The notes under the pieces were generated by a model that made no database searches, was not told where the DNA came from, and was given only the letters and a program-made list of their open reading frames with translations. From contig NC_052516.1 of assembly GCF_014356525.2 (NCBI RefSeq), positions 28,677,973-28,741,972 of the forward strand: a stretch of DNA of 64,000 bases, read 5' to 3'. Positions 32,397 through 43,963 of this stretch are shown here, piece after piece (position 1 is the stretch's first letter; every line of letters starts with the position of its first letter). This DNA comes from Nilaparvata lugens. Lineage: Eukaryota > Arthropoda > Insecta > Hemiptera > Delphacidae. The translations under genes were made by a program, and so were the position numbers.

Positions 32397-32453
32397 ACAT
32401 TCTCCATAGTTGAACGATAGAATACAAGTGATTATAATCACAGATAACTTCAT
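32397..32453 (-). CDS. Annexin-like gene exon 1, signal peptide
   Basis: ATG at 32453-32451 begins MKLSVIIITCILSFNYGEC, a basic residue followed by a hydrophobic core and small or polar residues, which is a typical signal peptide. A consensus donor GTGAGT (minus strand, 32396-32391) follows in phase 0. That is the phase required by exon 2. Signal-peptide exons spliced ahead of a domain are common in secreted insect proteins. The link to the annexin exons rests on strand, phase and adjacency (about 1.1 kb intron, mostly one dispersed repeat). A transcript would settle it. Confidence 0.65.
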
Positions 32454-33938
32454 AGCTTCTCAAAAAAGTATTATTACAATTAGCAATAGTGAGATATAGG
32501 TATGGATAGATAACTTAGTCGTATGTTTCAAATTATACAGAAAAAATGTGAACTGTTGAACGTTAGATAGGTTCAGACTGGAAAGACACTCTTGTAACTC
32601 GTCTGTGATAAATCAATTCAACTCTTTTCATTGAACGAATAGCGCTCAATCATTTCAATGTTTGATTTGAGTTTAGCAAAAATAGCATCCAATCTGAAAA
32701 GTAAACGAACTCTCTACAACAATCAGTCAATTTCAGTTGTTGTGTTGATTTCTGTTCATACATGAAACAATATTCAATAATTATAAATTTATTCGGCGTT
32801 ATCAGAGTTTCTGGCTGGCTTGGTTACTAGCTATGATATTGAAATTTTGAACCTCCAATGGACGTCATACAAAAAATATTGAATAACAGAAAATGAATAT
32901 GAATATCCCTCCTAGCAATTCCAGTGAAAGAACTCAAGAATATTTCTTTGCAACAGGCAAATCCAAACCATGTGGCACAAAGTGGCTATAGAGAACATAT
33001 TAAAAGAGAAGCGTTTGTAGCCATCTGTAGAGGCTTCAGAGATCACTACTAGATAGGGAAAAAAATATTTGCAACAGAATTCTTGAAGCTTAAACCTACT
33101 GAAAAAAAAGTTTTGTCACTAATTCCTTACTTTCCTAGTTGTGTCTATCTATTTCAACGGGTGTTATCGTATTACTGAGGAAAATTCATGTTATCCAGGA
33201 ATAAGGACGTTTGATCATCTCAGAAAATTACCCTCGCACGTCGCACTTTGCATTTCCAACCCATAAGCAAAAGCTTCATGTTGGCATTATCAGCAATAGA
33301 GAAAAAGGAATACTTTTTCAAACTCTATGAGTTCATCCACCACAAAGAAGAACCGTTTTGGAATATGAATATTTAGATACTGAATTCAGTCTTTTCCATA
33401 TTTCACAGCCAAAAAACAATTAGATCAAATTATAGCTCTGGATCACCTTGGAATAATAGTACAGAAATTAACTAAAAATAGATATGAATGCACAAAAACT
33501 TGTAATTTTGCAAGATTATTACAAACGACATCGCTCCTTGTAATTGGGGTTGATTTCACGGTATTTAAGACATTTTCAGCCATCATTATTGGGGAGAGTC
33601 ACCTTTAAATTACAACCCTTCAAGGTACAATTAGTTCAGTGAAAGGGGATGATAATTACAGAGAAAAGTAGGGACTAAAAATATACATCAAGGGGATAAA
33701 AGAGTTTTTTTGGAACTTCTTACATCAGTGGACAATCCTCCAAGCATCAGGCCACTGCAGTCAATAGAATATACAAAACAAAACACAGATCACACTTTTC
33801 ACAATATTTGAGAAACTATGGAGAATATCTGAAGCGTTTTCTCTGGAGCTCACTGACTTTTCAAGCTCTCCCAACTACTGAGATCTCTTTAATCAAGTTT
33901 GTAGTATTATCAAAGATCTTAATAATTGATTGAAGACA
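32454..33938. other. Intergenic region between divergent annexin-like and odorant receptor genes
   Basis: It separates the two start codons and must hold both promoters. No repeat or coding sequence was recognised. I could not assign a clear TATA box to either gene. Confidence 0.5.
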
Positions 33939-33956
33939 ATGGAAAATCTGAATAAG
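33939..33956 (+). CDS. Odorant receptor exon 1 (candidate start)
   Basis: ATG begins MENLNK, then a strong donor GTGAGT in phase 0, matching the phase 0 acceptor of exon 2. The join gives MENLNKIDDKLKEAMHDIL, a sensible N-terminus. An alternative is translation from the Met at 39147 with a purely untranslated first exon. Confidence 0.6.
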
Positions 33957-34105
33957 GTGAGTAACAGCCTAGAATAAACAATCTATAGCAAAATGTAATG
34001 TATAGTGGTACAGGTTTAATGCAAAAAAAATGTTTGAAGAAACACTAACATGCAGGCCAGTGTGTACCTGGAGCTAGACAAGAAATCTAGATAAGAGCTA
34101 CAGTG

Positions 34106-34306
34106 AGGTCCACTTTATAATGGAAGTGGATAAAGATAGAAGAACTGCGTTGCCGTTTGTCTACTTTGATTATATTTATAGATTGTTAAAAAAGAATTTG
34201 GCAATGTAGCGTAGCAAGACAATATGATGCCATCTGTTTTGCCTAATAATAGACAAGAAAAGCAACACCAATGTTAATCGTATACTGCCATTATAACGTG
34301 GACCAC
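34106..34306. mobile_element. MITE, AGGTCCAC...GTGGACC family (short copy)
   Basis: Ends AGGTCCACTTTATAATGG and CCATTATAACGTGGACCA are inverted. It shares sequence with the fuller copy at 38690-39050. It lies in odorant receptor intron 1. Confidence 0.75.
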
Positions 34307-34691
34307 ACTATAGATCTCTCATCGAACGTTAATTAGAGCTCAATAAATCTTCAGTAAGTCAAAGGTTCCAAACTTTGAGGAAATGATTTGAAGGTTTTAA
34401 GTGTCAAATACTAGGGCTGACTTTATGCAGTTATTTCTTTGAAAAATACTCTTCTAAAAAATCAACTGAAGATATGCCTTTTCTGTAATGCATATCGAGT
34501 GAAGAATTCTCAGTTCTAACGTGGTACTGAGTCACTGACATAAGTTACTCGCGTTTATGTGCTACTCTTAAACATGGGTTGGTTCAAAGGATGGAGGATT
34601 CTTAGCAAAAGATACCAATGTATTAGTGGATGAATGTTCTTTTAGTATCTGGGGAGTGCGAGAGCTGAACGAGCGACAAGCTTGAGATATT

Positions 34692-34750
34692 GAATTGATT
34701 GATTGATTGAGTACTTTATTTATGTAGATTACAATATATACTGGCTTATA
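34692..34750 (-). repeat. LINE 3' tail with (CAAT)n
   Basis: The minus strand reads TAATCTACATAAATAAAGTA followed by (CAAT)n. This looks like a LINE 3' end with polyadenylation signal and short-repeat tail. Confidence 0.5.
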
Positions 34751-35110
34751 CACTTATATACATATTAGCTTGCATACATACAGCAAAATTATAAATGAAT
34801 TTACAAAATAAAAAATTAAGAAAGTAATTATTGAGCTGTATATAATATGAAAAAGAACAATTTGTAATAACTATAGATAAAATAGATAATATTGATAATA
34901 TTGTTATGCATCTACATAAATTGGCAGAGCTTTGGACATATCAATGTCCATTCTTTGGAAAGAATATTCGAAATACTCTTCCCACTAACTCTCTACCAAA
35001 CAATGTATCAATAATGTATGTATTGAACGGAGAGAGCTGGGAGAAATTGATAGGATCATTAGTATAGCCTGGTGATATTGATCTCAGCTGATTGAGGAGT
35101 TTAACACTCA

Positions 35111-35261
35111 GTGCCGGTTGCACAAAAGCCGGTTAAATTTTAATCGTGATCAATTTCATGAGAACTAATCAGAGAGTCTTATTCCCAAAAAAGCCTTCTC
35201 TTATTGGCTCCCGTAAATTCAATCACGGTTGAAATTTAACTGGCTTTTGAGCAACCAGGCC
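35111..35261. mobile_element. Foldback MITE, GCCGGTTGCACAAAAG family, copy 1
   Basis: Ends TGCCGGTTGCACAAAAGCCG and GGCTTTTGAGCAACCAGGC are inverted, and the interior is also palindromic. Other copies are at 46275-46382 (ends lost) and 57794-57985. Confidence 0.8.
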
Positions 35262-36604
35262 ATAGAGTAAATGTCTTTAGGAATCTTTGGGTTTTTATTA
35301 ACTGACTTCAATAATGTAATCTTCTTTTCATTTTTTTTTTTTTAATAATTTGTAATAATAGACAACTCCTGGCAGACGGCCTGGAGGCCATTGTTGTGGG
35401 GAATTTATCAAGTGATTATATTATTTTTGTTGTTGGTGTCAATAAAGATTTTTTGAATTATTATTATTTTTATTGTGTGGTACTCTTCTTATTCAATTTT
35501 GATTTTTATATTGTGTTTTTGTTTATTAGCGATTGCTATTTTTCATTCATTATTAAACTTTTGATTAACGGATGTATGACAAATCCAGCTACAACCGTTA
35601 AAGAAACCCATCACTTTCCGTGAGGAAACAGGAAAGGCGTAAGGTGAATGCATACAACAACAGCCGTCTGTAGGCTGATGAGTCAAGAAACTGAAGACAT
35701 TGATCTCCTTTCAATCAAAAGTTCTGTTCTGTCAATATGATTTTTCCTGCTATTGCGCAATAGTCAGTCAATTCAAATCGAGAATTATATATAGTTTATT
35801 CTTCAAGTTTGAAGAGTATTGAGACGAAATCTGCATTGTCTCTTCTGAAAAATCAAAGAGAGTCGCCAAGAAGCAATAATTCACGAAGTATTGGTTGGCT
35901 CATATTGTAATTCTCAATATTCTAGCAAGTATAAAAGTCAATTAATCAAATTCAAGGATATGGTAGTAGGCAGGCCTGTTTGTAGTGAAGAAGTAGCTGA
36001 GATATTCAAGTCAAGATCAGCACTGTGACCTCTAATAATTATAGAGTGGGAAGGGAAGGGAAGGTGGTCAGTGGCTAATGGCTATGATCGGTTTGCAACA
36101 GCGGACAAAATGAAGATCTCATTCATTTCTTGGTTAATTCAAGATTCATAAGTAATGGGAGAGGAATCTGCATCACTGAGTGTTCAAGTGGAAGAATGAA
36201 AATTACTGTCCAAACTTCGCCACGTTACCAAATAAGATGAAGTTATTCCTAGTGGAAAGTTGTGTGTATATTTTTGGCTTCAAAATTTTCTGAAATAACT
36301 TAATTTATTCAAAGTGCGGTGATATTAAGTGCAATATTTGACTTTAATTTGGTACTTTAATCATTCTAAATTCAAAATTTTTAGCTCATATATATTTTTG
36401 GACAGAACTTTGAACTTCAACTTTCCTCAGTAAGAGCATAACCTATTTTTTCGGACATTTATTTATTATTTATCAAAATTTGGGAACAGAATAGTTTTGG
36501 GCTATGCCTTTTGTTCTATCCCGATCATATTCATATGATTTGTAGTTATATCAACAAATAAATAAGTAGATAAATTCTTTTTTATTGTTTCCTACTCATT
36601 TGTT
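35262..36604. other. Odorant receptor intron 1, no feature recognised
   Basis: AT-rich, with a T-run at 35331-35343. No gene supported. Confidence 0.45.
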
Positions 36605-36976
36605 TTTACTTTCCTTGCCCTATTACCATAGGTAAGGAAAGTATTGCTTTCCGAAAAAAATTAAGGTACCTCAATTTCTAAATTTCTATACGTTTCAAGG
36701 TCCCCTGAGTCCAAAAAAGTGGCTTTACTTTCCTTGCCTTATTACCATAGGTAAGGAAAGTATTGCTTTCCGAAAAAAATTGAGGTACCCCAATTTCTAA
36801 ATTTCTATACGTTTCAAGGTCCCCTGAGTCCAAAAAAGTGGTTTTACTTTCCTTGCCTTATTACCATAGGTAAGGAAAGTATTGCTTTCCGAAAAAAATT
36901 AAGGTACCCCAATTTCTAAATTTCTATACGTTTCAAGGTCCCCTGAGTCCAAAAAAGTGGTTTTTGGGTATTGGTC

Positions 36977-37062
<86 letters not shown>

Positions 37063-37735
37063 AGTGTATGTGCGTCTGTGTACACGATATCACTCATCTC
37101 CCAATTAACGGAATGACTTGAAATTTGGAACTTAAGGTCCTTACACTATAAGGATCCGACACGAACAATTTCGATCTGATGCAATTCAAGATGGCGGATA
37201 AAATGGTGAAAATGTTGTCAAAAACAGGGTTTTTCGCGATTTTCTCGAAAACGGCTCCAACGATTTTGATCAAATTCATACCTAGAAAAGTCATTGATAA
37301 GCTCTGTCAACTGCTACAAGTCCCATATCTGTAAAAATTTCAGGAGCTCCGCCCCATCTATACAAAGTTTGATTTTAGATTCTCAATTGTCAGGCTTCAG
37401 ATACAATTTAAACAAAAAATTTCGGATGGAAAAGATTGAGCATGAAAATCTCTACAATTAATGCGTCCTGCAACATTTTCACCTAAAATTGAAAATAAGC
37501 TCGAAATTCGATAAAATTTATTAGCCAATTACAAACTGTTGGCAACTGTTGATTCTATTAAATCATTCACTATTGAGAGATAGCAGACCTCGTATGTCTC
37601 CAGCGTTATTTTCCTGTCACCAGCTGGCTCAGATCTTTGTTTATAAGTAGACTTGAGATGCGCGACAACACTAGCGTAAGGTGATCAATTATCATAACGG
37701 CAAGGAAAGTTGTTTGAGTGCGCCACACCAGATTT
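36605..37735 (+). repeat. Abundant dispersed repeat, longest copy, with 119-bp triplication and (TG)n
   Basis: It starts with three tandem copies of a 119-base unit (36605, 36724, 36843; TTTACTTTCCTTGCCYTATT...) and then (TG)n at about 36979-37058. A conserved body (CAAGATGGCGG, GGTTTTTCGCGATTTTCTCG) follows, and it ends GCGCCACACCAGATTTTT. Related fragments occur at 29277, 31394, 45091 and 46935. No coding capacity, class unknown. Confidence 0.85.
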
Positions 37736-37794
37736 TTACACATGGAAGATGAATTCGGAGAAGTTGACATTGAGTGTTGGCTGTCCAAATCCAA

Positions 37795-38345
37795 TCTAAA
37801 ATATCGGGGCACCGAGCTTCGCTCGTTATTTCCATTTATTGATAAACAGAACCATGGCTTACTTTAGATTATGGCTTACTTACTCTATCCATAGTAGGCT
37901 GTGACAGAACACAATTATTCTCTAAAATGATCGTGTTTATATTTTACAGCTGGCTATACGAAAGTCTCAGCTGTTTCAGCCAAGGATGAATTATCCTGTT
38001 AGGGCCGTTTGCACAGTCAAAGCTTAAACTCGATTTGATCAGCTGGTGGCTTAAACTCAAAATGAAACACATTATAACAAACTAGACTTGATACGGAATT
38101 AATCAAGATTAAAATAAAATTCAGTTTAAACTGTCACTGTGCAAACGGTCCTTCATGTCCTTCAGCGAGTTTTCCCAAGGATGAGACCTAGTGCAATCGA
38201 ATTTTTATATCATGAACCTACTATGTTCCAATTTCGTGAAAATCGTTAGAGCCGTTTTCGAGATCCGTTCAACATAAATAACCAGATAACCAGATATAAA
38301 AATATAAACATATATACAGAAATTGCTCGCTTAATATAATAGGAT
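37795..38345. repeat. Dispersed repeat with CCGAGCTTCGCTCG start, split by a MITE
   Basis: Starts ATATCGGGGCACCGAGCTTC and ends with AACATAAATAACCAGATAAC and TTAATATAATAGGATAT, motifs I recognise as common ends of an insect repeat. The MITE at 38002-38151 interrupts it. Confidence 0.55.
38002..38151. mobile_element. 150-bp MITE, GGGCCGTTTGCACAGT ends
   Basis: GGGCCGTTTGCACAG and CTGTGCAAACGGTCC are inverted with one mismatch. The TTA/TTC flanks suggest a Harbinger-like 3-bp target, not exact. Confidence 0.75.
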
Positions 38346-38689
38346 ATCAGTCACATTTTACTGAGAGTTAATTGAGTTTATTGAGCAGGAACAACCGAAA
38401 TTGGTACCTTGCTATTTCAATGAATATAGCTATGAGAGCTTCAAGTCACTCCATCCAATTTTCTAATAATCTAGTCAATTTAATTCAAGCACTATGAAGT
38501 ACATTCTCGTTGAGAACATGTTACAGACCAATCAATCATATTCCTATTTTTCATACACTAATTCACTATTTTCAAAATCTAATATGAAGTATTTCGTTGT
38601 ATTAATTACATTTTTGCGTTGGCTGATCACACTACTGGAAACATGATTAGTGATTTTCTGAGAGTATTCATTTATTTTTGACTATAGTT

Positions 38690-39050
38690 AGGTCCACGTT
38701 ATAATGGCAGTTGAGGAAGATAGCAGAACAACGTTGTCGATCCTCTGTCTTGGCAATGCCTTCTATAGACGGTAGCAGATACAAGTTTATTGATGTAATA
38801 TTAACTGTTCATTCTCGTTTAAAAGAATCAATTATATTTTATTAAGCAATAAATTATATTTCTCAATAATTTCATAACGAATTTTAATGATAAAGATAAA
38901 ATATTTTGTTAATTAATTATCAATTCCACATTGTTAAAAGACGACGATCAAAGCAAAGCGAGAAAGAGATAGCGCTATCCGTTTTGTTGAATGATAGACA
39001 AGGATAGCAATACCATTACTAATCCAACACTGCCATTATAACGTGGACCT
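38690..39050. mobile_element. 361-bp MITE, AGGTCCACGTTATAATGGCAGT ends
   Basis: A perfect inverted repeat of about 22 bases at both ends, immediately upstream of odorant receptor exon 2 (72 bases from its acceptor). The 34106-34306 copy is a shorter relative. Confidence 0.85.
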
Positions 39051-39122
39051 CACTTTAGTTACTTTTTTCTCTGAGGAAGAAATGTGTTAGACTCATTTGT
39101 TTTTTTTTTTTTTGTTTTGCAG

Positions 39123-39949
39123 ATCGATGACAAACTCAAAGAAGCAATGCACGACATTCTGGTGAATCTGGAGTCAGTCCAGTTCTACCCAAACAACTCA
39201 GTTGGTTTCAAGGGAAAACTGCTCTACCTGGTCATGCTCTGTCTCACTCTCCAGCCGGCGGCCGCCATGTTGGAAAACTGGAGCGACTGGAATTTCAATT
39301 CGCGCGTTTCTGCAATAGACAACCTCACTTATTGCACGGGTGTGCTATGCATGCTCATTGACATCTACCTCATGCCACACAAGACAAAAATCTTTTCAGA
39401 CATCATCAACTCAGAGTTTACCCTGGACAGAGAAGGGAGAGAGACAGAGGAAGCGACTGAGAAAGGGTGTTGGGATGCGTATTCCAAGGAAAAACGCCAA
39501 CTAGTCCAAGAAATGACGGACACAGGGTACACTGTTGTCAAAATGGCTGGAGCTGTAGTGAAATACTTCTTCATCGGCCATTTCATCATCCCCATCTACG
39601 GCCTGATTTCATATTTCCTCAAATCTGACCCTGTAGAATCTCTGCCACTGCTATTCAAATTCTACTCCCCGTTCACCCTATCACTAACTGCCAAAAACAT
39701 TTTCGAATACATCCTGATGTCCATCTCTCAACTGCTCTATGTGTACTATTCGGCCGCCATTTTGGCAACAGCCATTTTTCAAATGCAGATGATCTGCTTG
39801 TGTCACATACGTGTCGAGATGAAACTGTTTCATTTGAATGTGAAACTGCTGAACGTGTGTTGCAGGCGAGGTTCCAGTGGAGAAAATGCGCAAGATGATC
39901 TGAAGCAGTTGATGAGACAACTTGTCAGACATCATCAAATCATATTCGT
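39123..39949 (+). CDS. Odorant receptor exon 2, transmembrane 1-4
   Basis: A T-run followed by TTTTGCAG (ending 39122) is a strong acceptor, and the donor GTAATA begins at 39950, phase 2. The 275 codons give hydrophobic segments near KLLYLVMLCLTLQPAAAML, NLTYCTGVLCMLIDIYLM, FFIGHFIIPIYGLISYFL, and a long ISQLLYVYYSAAILATAIF segment. The distribution and the RQLVRHHQIIF motif before the splice match hemipteran odorant receptors. It replaces an apparent ORF end: in-frame readthrough would hit TAA just after the donor. Confidence 0.88.
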
Positions 39950-40416
39950 GTAATAGAGCTTATTCTACTTACAAAAATGTATTTACATAGAATCATTTTT
40001 CCTCCACCTATAATCTAAAAGCTAACTTACATTTAGAGAATTTATCTCACACCAAATTCACTACAACCTACTTCCTCACCTATCAGTTCCACTTCAGTCT
40101 CTCGAAACTGAACAAACTCTAGAAGAAAATCCCAGATTTAGTCAACAAATGATGCCTCAACCCTCAACCTTCCATATGAAAGCTTACCTTAGCTAGCTCC
40201 ATCTACAGTCTACACCAAACCTATTTCCCTCTTTCCCTCCACCTTACTATCTGCAATCACATTTTACTAATCTAGAATCCTGAAATGCATTACTTTTCTT
40301 TTGTTTCAGTTCCACTTTTGTCTTATGATGTGCACATACTACTTCACCAATATACAAACCAAAGAACTTCTAGCCTAGTACCAATCAAATCCATTATCTA
40401 TAAAACGCCATAAATT
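39950..40416. other. Odorant receptor intron 2, start
   Basis: No feature recognised. Confidence 0.4.
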
Positions 40417-40980
40417 GGCTGGCCACTAACTAAACGTAATGTCCGAGTAGACTGTCCGTGCAATACATGTCCGTACAATGTCCGTACATGTCAGATAAGA
40501 CGGTATAGTCGAAACCGTGAACTCTATACTCCGTACAAAATTACTTCTGACTTGGAGGAGTAAGCGAGGGAGATCAGCCAATTACAGTGATGGATAGTTA
40601 GTTTATATCTTTATTTCACTGAGTTGTGTTCTTTGTCAAAATAAAGAATGACTTGATTTGATTTGAATATGTCGATTAGAGTCAGTCTACTCAATGCTTT
40701 CAGAGAAGTAACTTCGTAAGTTAAATATGAGCACTTTAATATTCACTAGAAATTAGAGAATGCTGGGCGGTTCAGAACGGCAACATCACCGCTGTTGTAT
40801 CCCTACCACTGTGTGCCTTCTCTGCTGCGCATATCCCTCCCAAGTCAAAAGTAATTTTGTACGGAGTATAGTGGCTGCGGCTTCGACACTGAAAAACCGC
40901 TGAACAGGTGAACAGAGAAGAATTATTTGCTCGTCTGACAGTCGTGTTGCACATGTGGAACGTTATGTTAGTGGCCAGCC
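40417..40980. mobile_element. 564-bp MITE with GGCTGGCCACTAAC ends
   Basis: Perfect 14-base inverted ends plus a second inverted pair inside (CTATACTCCGTACAAAATTA near 40530 and its complement near 40850). The centre contains a retroelement-like tail (AAAATAAAGAATGACTTGAT). Target duplication unclear. Confidence 0.75.
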
Positions 40981-41008
40981 CTAATAATAATTTATTCCTT
41001 ACTGCTGT

Positions 41009-41240
41009 AGGTACCGGTGAACCGAAATATTCTTAGTACGAAATAGTCTTAGTATGCTACGTCATTTTGACGTCACCGGGCATGCGCAGAAGGCCGAAAT
41101 AGAAATAGTAGTCATGCGCACTGGTCGAAATATTCTTAGTATAATGACGTCATCAAAGACGTCATTGCGCATGCGCTGTACAGTTCTACACCATCACAGT
41201 AACAAGTTAATGCTCACGCACGCGAGTCCGCGTGATCAGT
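41009..41240 (+). repeat. Dispersed repeat rich in TGACGTCA-like palindromes
   Basis: GTACCGGTGAACCGAAATATTC, twice TATTCTTAGTA, and several GACGTCA sites with TGCGCATGCGC. A related inverted copy lies at 46735-46884. Confidence 0.65.
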
Positions 41241-43577
41241 GTTACCAACAATAGAACCTCTAAACTATAATTTCCCTATGGATTCCTACAGCAAGATTTC
41301 TTCCCTAGCAATAGCTTGGCTCAACATCAGATCATTACTGTAGTAACTCAAAAAAGCTGTACTCAAAAAGCTCTTATGTTTCTACTCTAGGGGAATTATC
41401 TATTAGAAGTGAACTATAAACAATCAATATTCATTTGATGAATTAATAGATTACTTTGGCATTTCTTCCCACCTTACCATTCATCAAATCGATTTTTAAG
41501 GCTAAATAATTTTTTTTAAGGAAAATATCAACTTATTTCGAGTTGATACAGTAATGCATAGGAAGTTGAGTTCAATTTTTCTACTTGATATCATCTGGTG
41601 AAATTTAAACAATATAACATTTCTATTTGGAGATTGATTAATTAGTTTATTGATCACATTAGCAATTATTAGTTTCATATTTCATTTCAAATTAAGGGTC
41701 ATGTTGAGGGTCTCAACCAACTTATTTTTTAATTCCTCACACTAACCTTTCAAATCAATGTGAAGCGACTGTATTTGAATTCACACCATTCTTTTACAAT
41801 GGATGATTATTATTTTCAAGGGTGCCCAGGGGATGCATATTACATGGGGGGGAGAGTTTCTTAATTCAGTGGGGGGAGGGTGCGTTCACCCGTGTTATCA
41901 TAACAATAATTTCAATCTTTTAATTTGTTCCTTTCAATAGCTTCAATGCTTCACATTGAGTTGTTTGGCTATTGTAAATACCAACCAATATGTGGAATGT
42001 GAATAGATACTATAGATATTATAGACTAACATGATAGAACATAATTTCGACTTAGATTACATCATCATCAGTATTTTCAATGTCCCTTTGAATGATATTC
42101 TATTGATTTGGAATGTTTACTCAAAATCAAGAGGAAGAAGACTTTCAATGATATAGAATGAAACACATGTTGCAATCTATTATTATGACAATAATCCAAG
42201 GTTATGCTCCACGAAGTTCCATGATGATTCTGCAATTAAATATTCACAATTGCATTTCTTTTGTTATTCCAAATTCTCCAATAACTCTTCAGTTAATAAT
42301 CAATTAAAATATAATTATATGAGGATTTTTAATATTATCATTAATAATTAGAGCTTACCCATAATATTAAAATTCATATTCATAATCATATTATGATGAC
42401 TGCTGCAATAGATTAAAATATCAATATTTTGATATCCTTGTCTTTTCAAGTTTTCTTCAATTTTTAAATGAGAGAGTAAGACTTTTAAAGATACAGAAAA
42501 ATTTTAAGACTTTCAATATACAGAGTATTGAATACAGACTTTTGAATACCGATTTCCATTCAAGATGATTCACTGAAGTTTATACTTTTGACCAAGCTTG
42601 TACTTGAAATCGTTTTGGATAGGGCCTATGAGATACGTAGGTTTCACTCCAATTGAAATTTCGTTGGGTTACTAACACCCCTCTCCCGTCTATGCGTTCT
42701 TGAAATTCTTGGGTTATCTCTAAATCAATAAAATTCTTGTGTGGGGGTCCCAAAAAAGCTAGTGATGTAGTATGACTGACGAAAATTTGTATAGATGGGG
42801 GGGAGTGTGTGTAGAAGCTATTTTTTTTTCTGAATTAATTGTTGTTGGGGGTAAGGGGTTAACCGAGTAAAGCAAGTTTGATAATGATATTGATGTATTG
42901 CGAAAATCATTACTTCAATACTTCAGTATCTTATCATTTAGAACACTTTATAAAACTTTAATAGCCTACACTTGATAATACTCGATAATACTTTAATATA
43001 CTTAGCAATACACAAAATTATGGTGGAGAGGCTACTGATCCATGACAGATGGCAATCATAAGTGTGGTGATTTAAATTTCGACAATGTATAGGATGTATT
43101 GGGCCATCTATACATGGTCGAAGACTCAAGATAATACACTATAGCTCTCTGGAATCGACATCCACGAGAATGACATTCACAAATATTATTTAAAACGACC
43201 ATAAACTAGAACTTCGCTTTGCTCTTTGAATCTTTGAATAGGAAATAGAATTAGTGTTAAGAAGCCAATCTAATAAATGAATTCTATATAATAAGAAGCC
43301 AATTAATTGTGATAGTGTGAAATTGAGTGGGTATTATTGCAGTTGTTTTTTGTGTATCAGGTCTAAACCTGAGTGTCTTTCTAAGCAAGAGTGTCTTTTG
43401 AACCTCATGTCTAAGAAGTAAGATAAGAAAGAAGTAAGGATAAGAAGTAAGAACTTTAGTTAGTTTTTAGTTCTTGAAGACCTAAACTTTATTTTAGTTC
43501 TTTGTAATTAATATTCCACGTTGTGCCATGAAGATTAACTAAGTCATGGTATGAAGAAATTCTCGGCGACATAATTT
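41241..43577. other. Odorant receptor intron 2, mostly featureless
   Basis: AT-rich. Two G-runs (near 41848-41880 and 42798-42806) stand out. No gene supported. Confidence 0.45.
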
Positions 43578-43682
43578 GATATCCGGTGTGAGGTGAAGAG
43601 GTTTATAGAACACCTCCACCGGTTACAGATTGATATCTGGTGTGAGGTAAATTGGTTTATAAATACCTCCACCGGTTCATTA
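43578..43682. repeat. 54-bp direct duplication of a hairpin-forming unit
   Basis: Units at 43578 and 43632 each contain GATATCYGGTGTGAGGT and ACCTCCACCGG, which are near-complementary to each other. Confidence 0.7.
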
Positions 43683-43963
43683 CAAAAGACCATTCTAGTA
43701 TTCAATGTATTGATATCACTGCGACTTTGATGTTGCCTCTTCTTACAAATAAATACTACCCTCTCAATGGAACAGTTGAAGAAAATGTTTGCAAATTGGC
43801 TAGGGAAACAATAGTCCCATCTGTCTACTCTCAGAATCCGAAGAAACTATACTATAGTGTGAGGGTCAGCTATTGTTGTAGATATTCTTATTGTTATGAA
43901 TATTTGACACTTTCCTTCGAAACCTTCCAGATTGTAGACTGGACAGACAATAAGCCCTTGTGA
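43652..43963 (+). other. Unrecognised open frame, 103 codons
   Basis: The reading frame is longer than its surroundings and less AT-skewed, with a protein-like stretch (CIDITATLMLPLLTNKYYPL, LARETIVPSVYSQNPKKLYY). No acceptor or donor pair or known domain was found. It lies in odorant receptor intron 2 and may be a fragment of a retrocopied gene or element. Function unknown. Confidence 0.25.

Larger units (their letters stand above)
22936..32453 (-). other. Annexin-like secreted protein gene (span)
   Basis: Five exons join without a phase conflict: 32397-32453, 31126-31314, 27678-27882, 23159-23247 and 22936-22995. The predicted product is 199 residues. Residues 1-19 form a signal peptide, about 26-108 annexin repeat I, about 109-180 repeat II, then a short tail. 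Cytosolic annexins have four repeats and no signal peptide, so this would be an unusual secreted, two-repeat form. From memory, annexin-like proteins have been reported in planthopper saliva. A salivary role here is only a suggestion. The introns hold a Penelope fragment pair, a LINE with a Helitron-like insert, and an abundant dispersed repeat. The start codon lies 1.5 kb from that of the divergent odorant receptor gene. Confidence 0.75.

Noticed and set aside
36899..37093. Open frame with a His-Thr repeat
   Set aside because: It is simply the reverse translation of the (TG)n microsatellite.
37699..37710. TIR pair ACTTTCCTTGCC/GGCAAGGAAAGT for the abundant repeat
   Set aside because: The match is perfect, but every copy continues past the right-hand motif to CACCAGATTTTT, so it is not the element end.
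39123..39953. Odorant receptor ending at the TAA at 39951
   Set aside because: Such a protein would lack transmembrane helices 5-7. A donor GTAATA spans the stop, and the next exon fits in phase and sequence.
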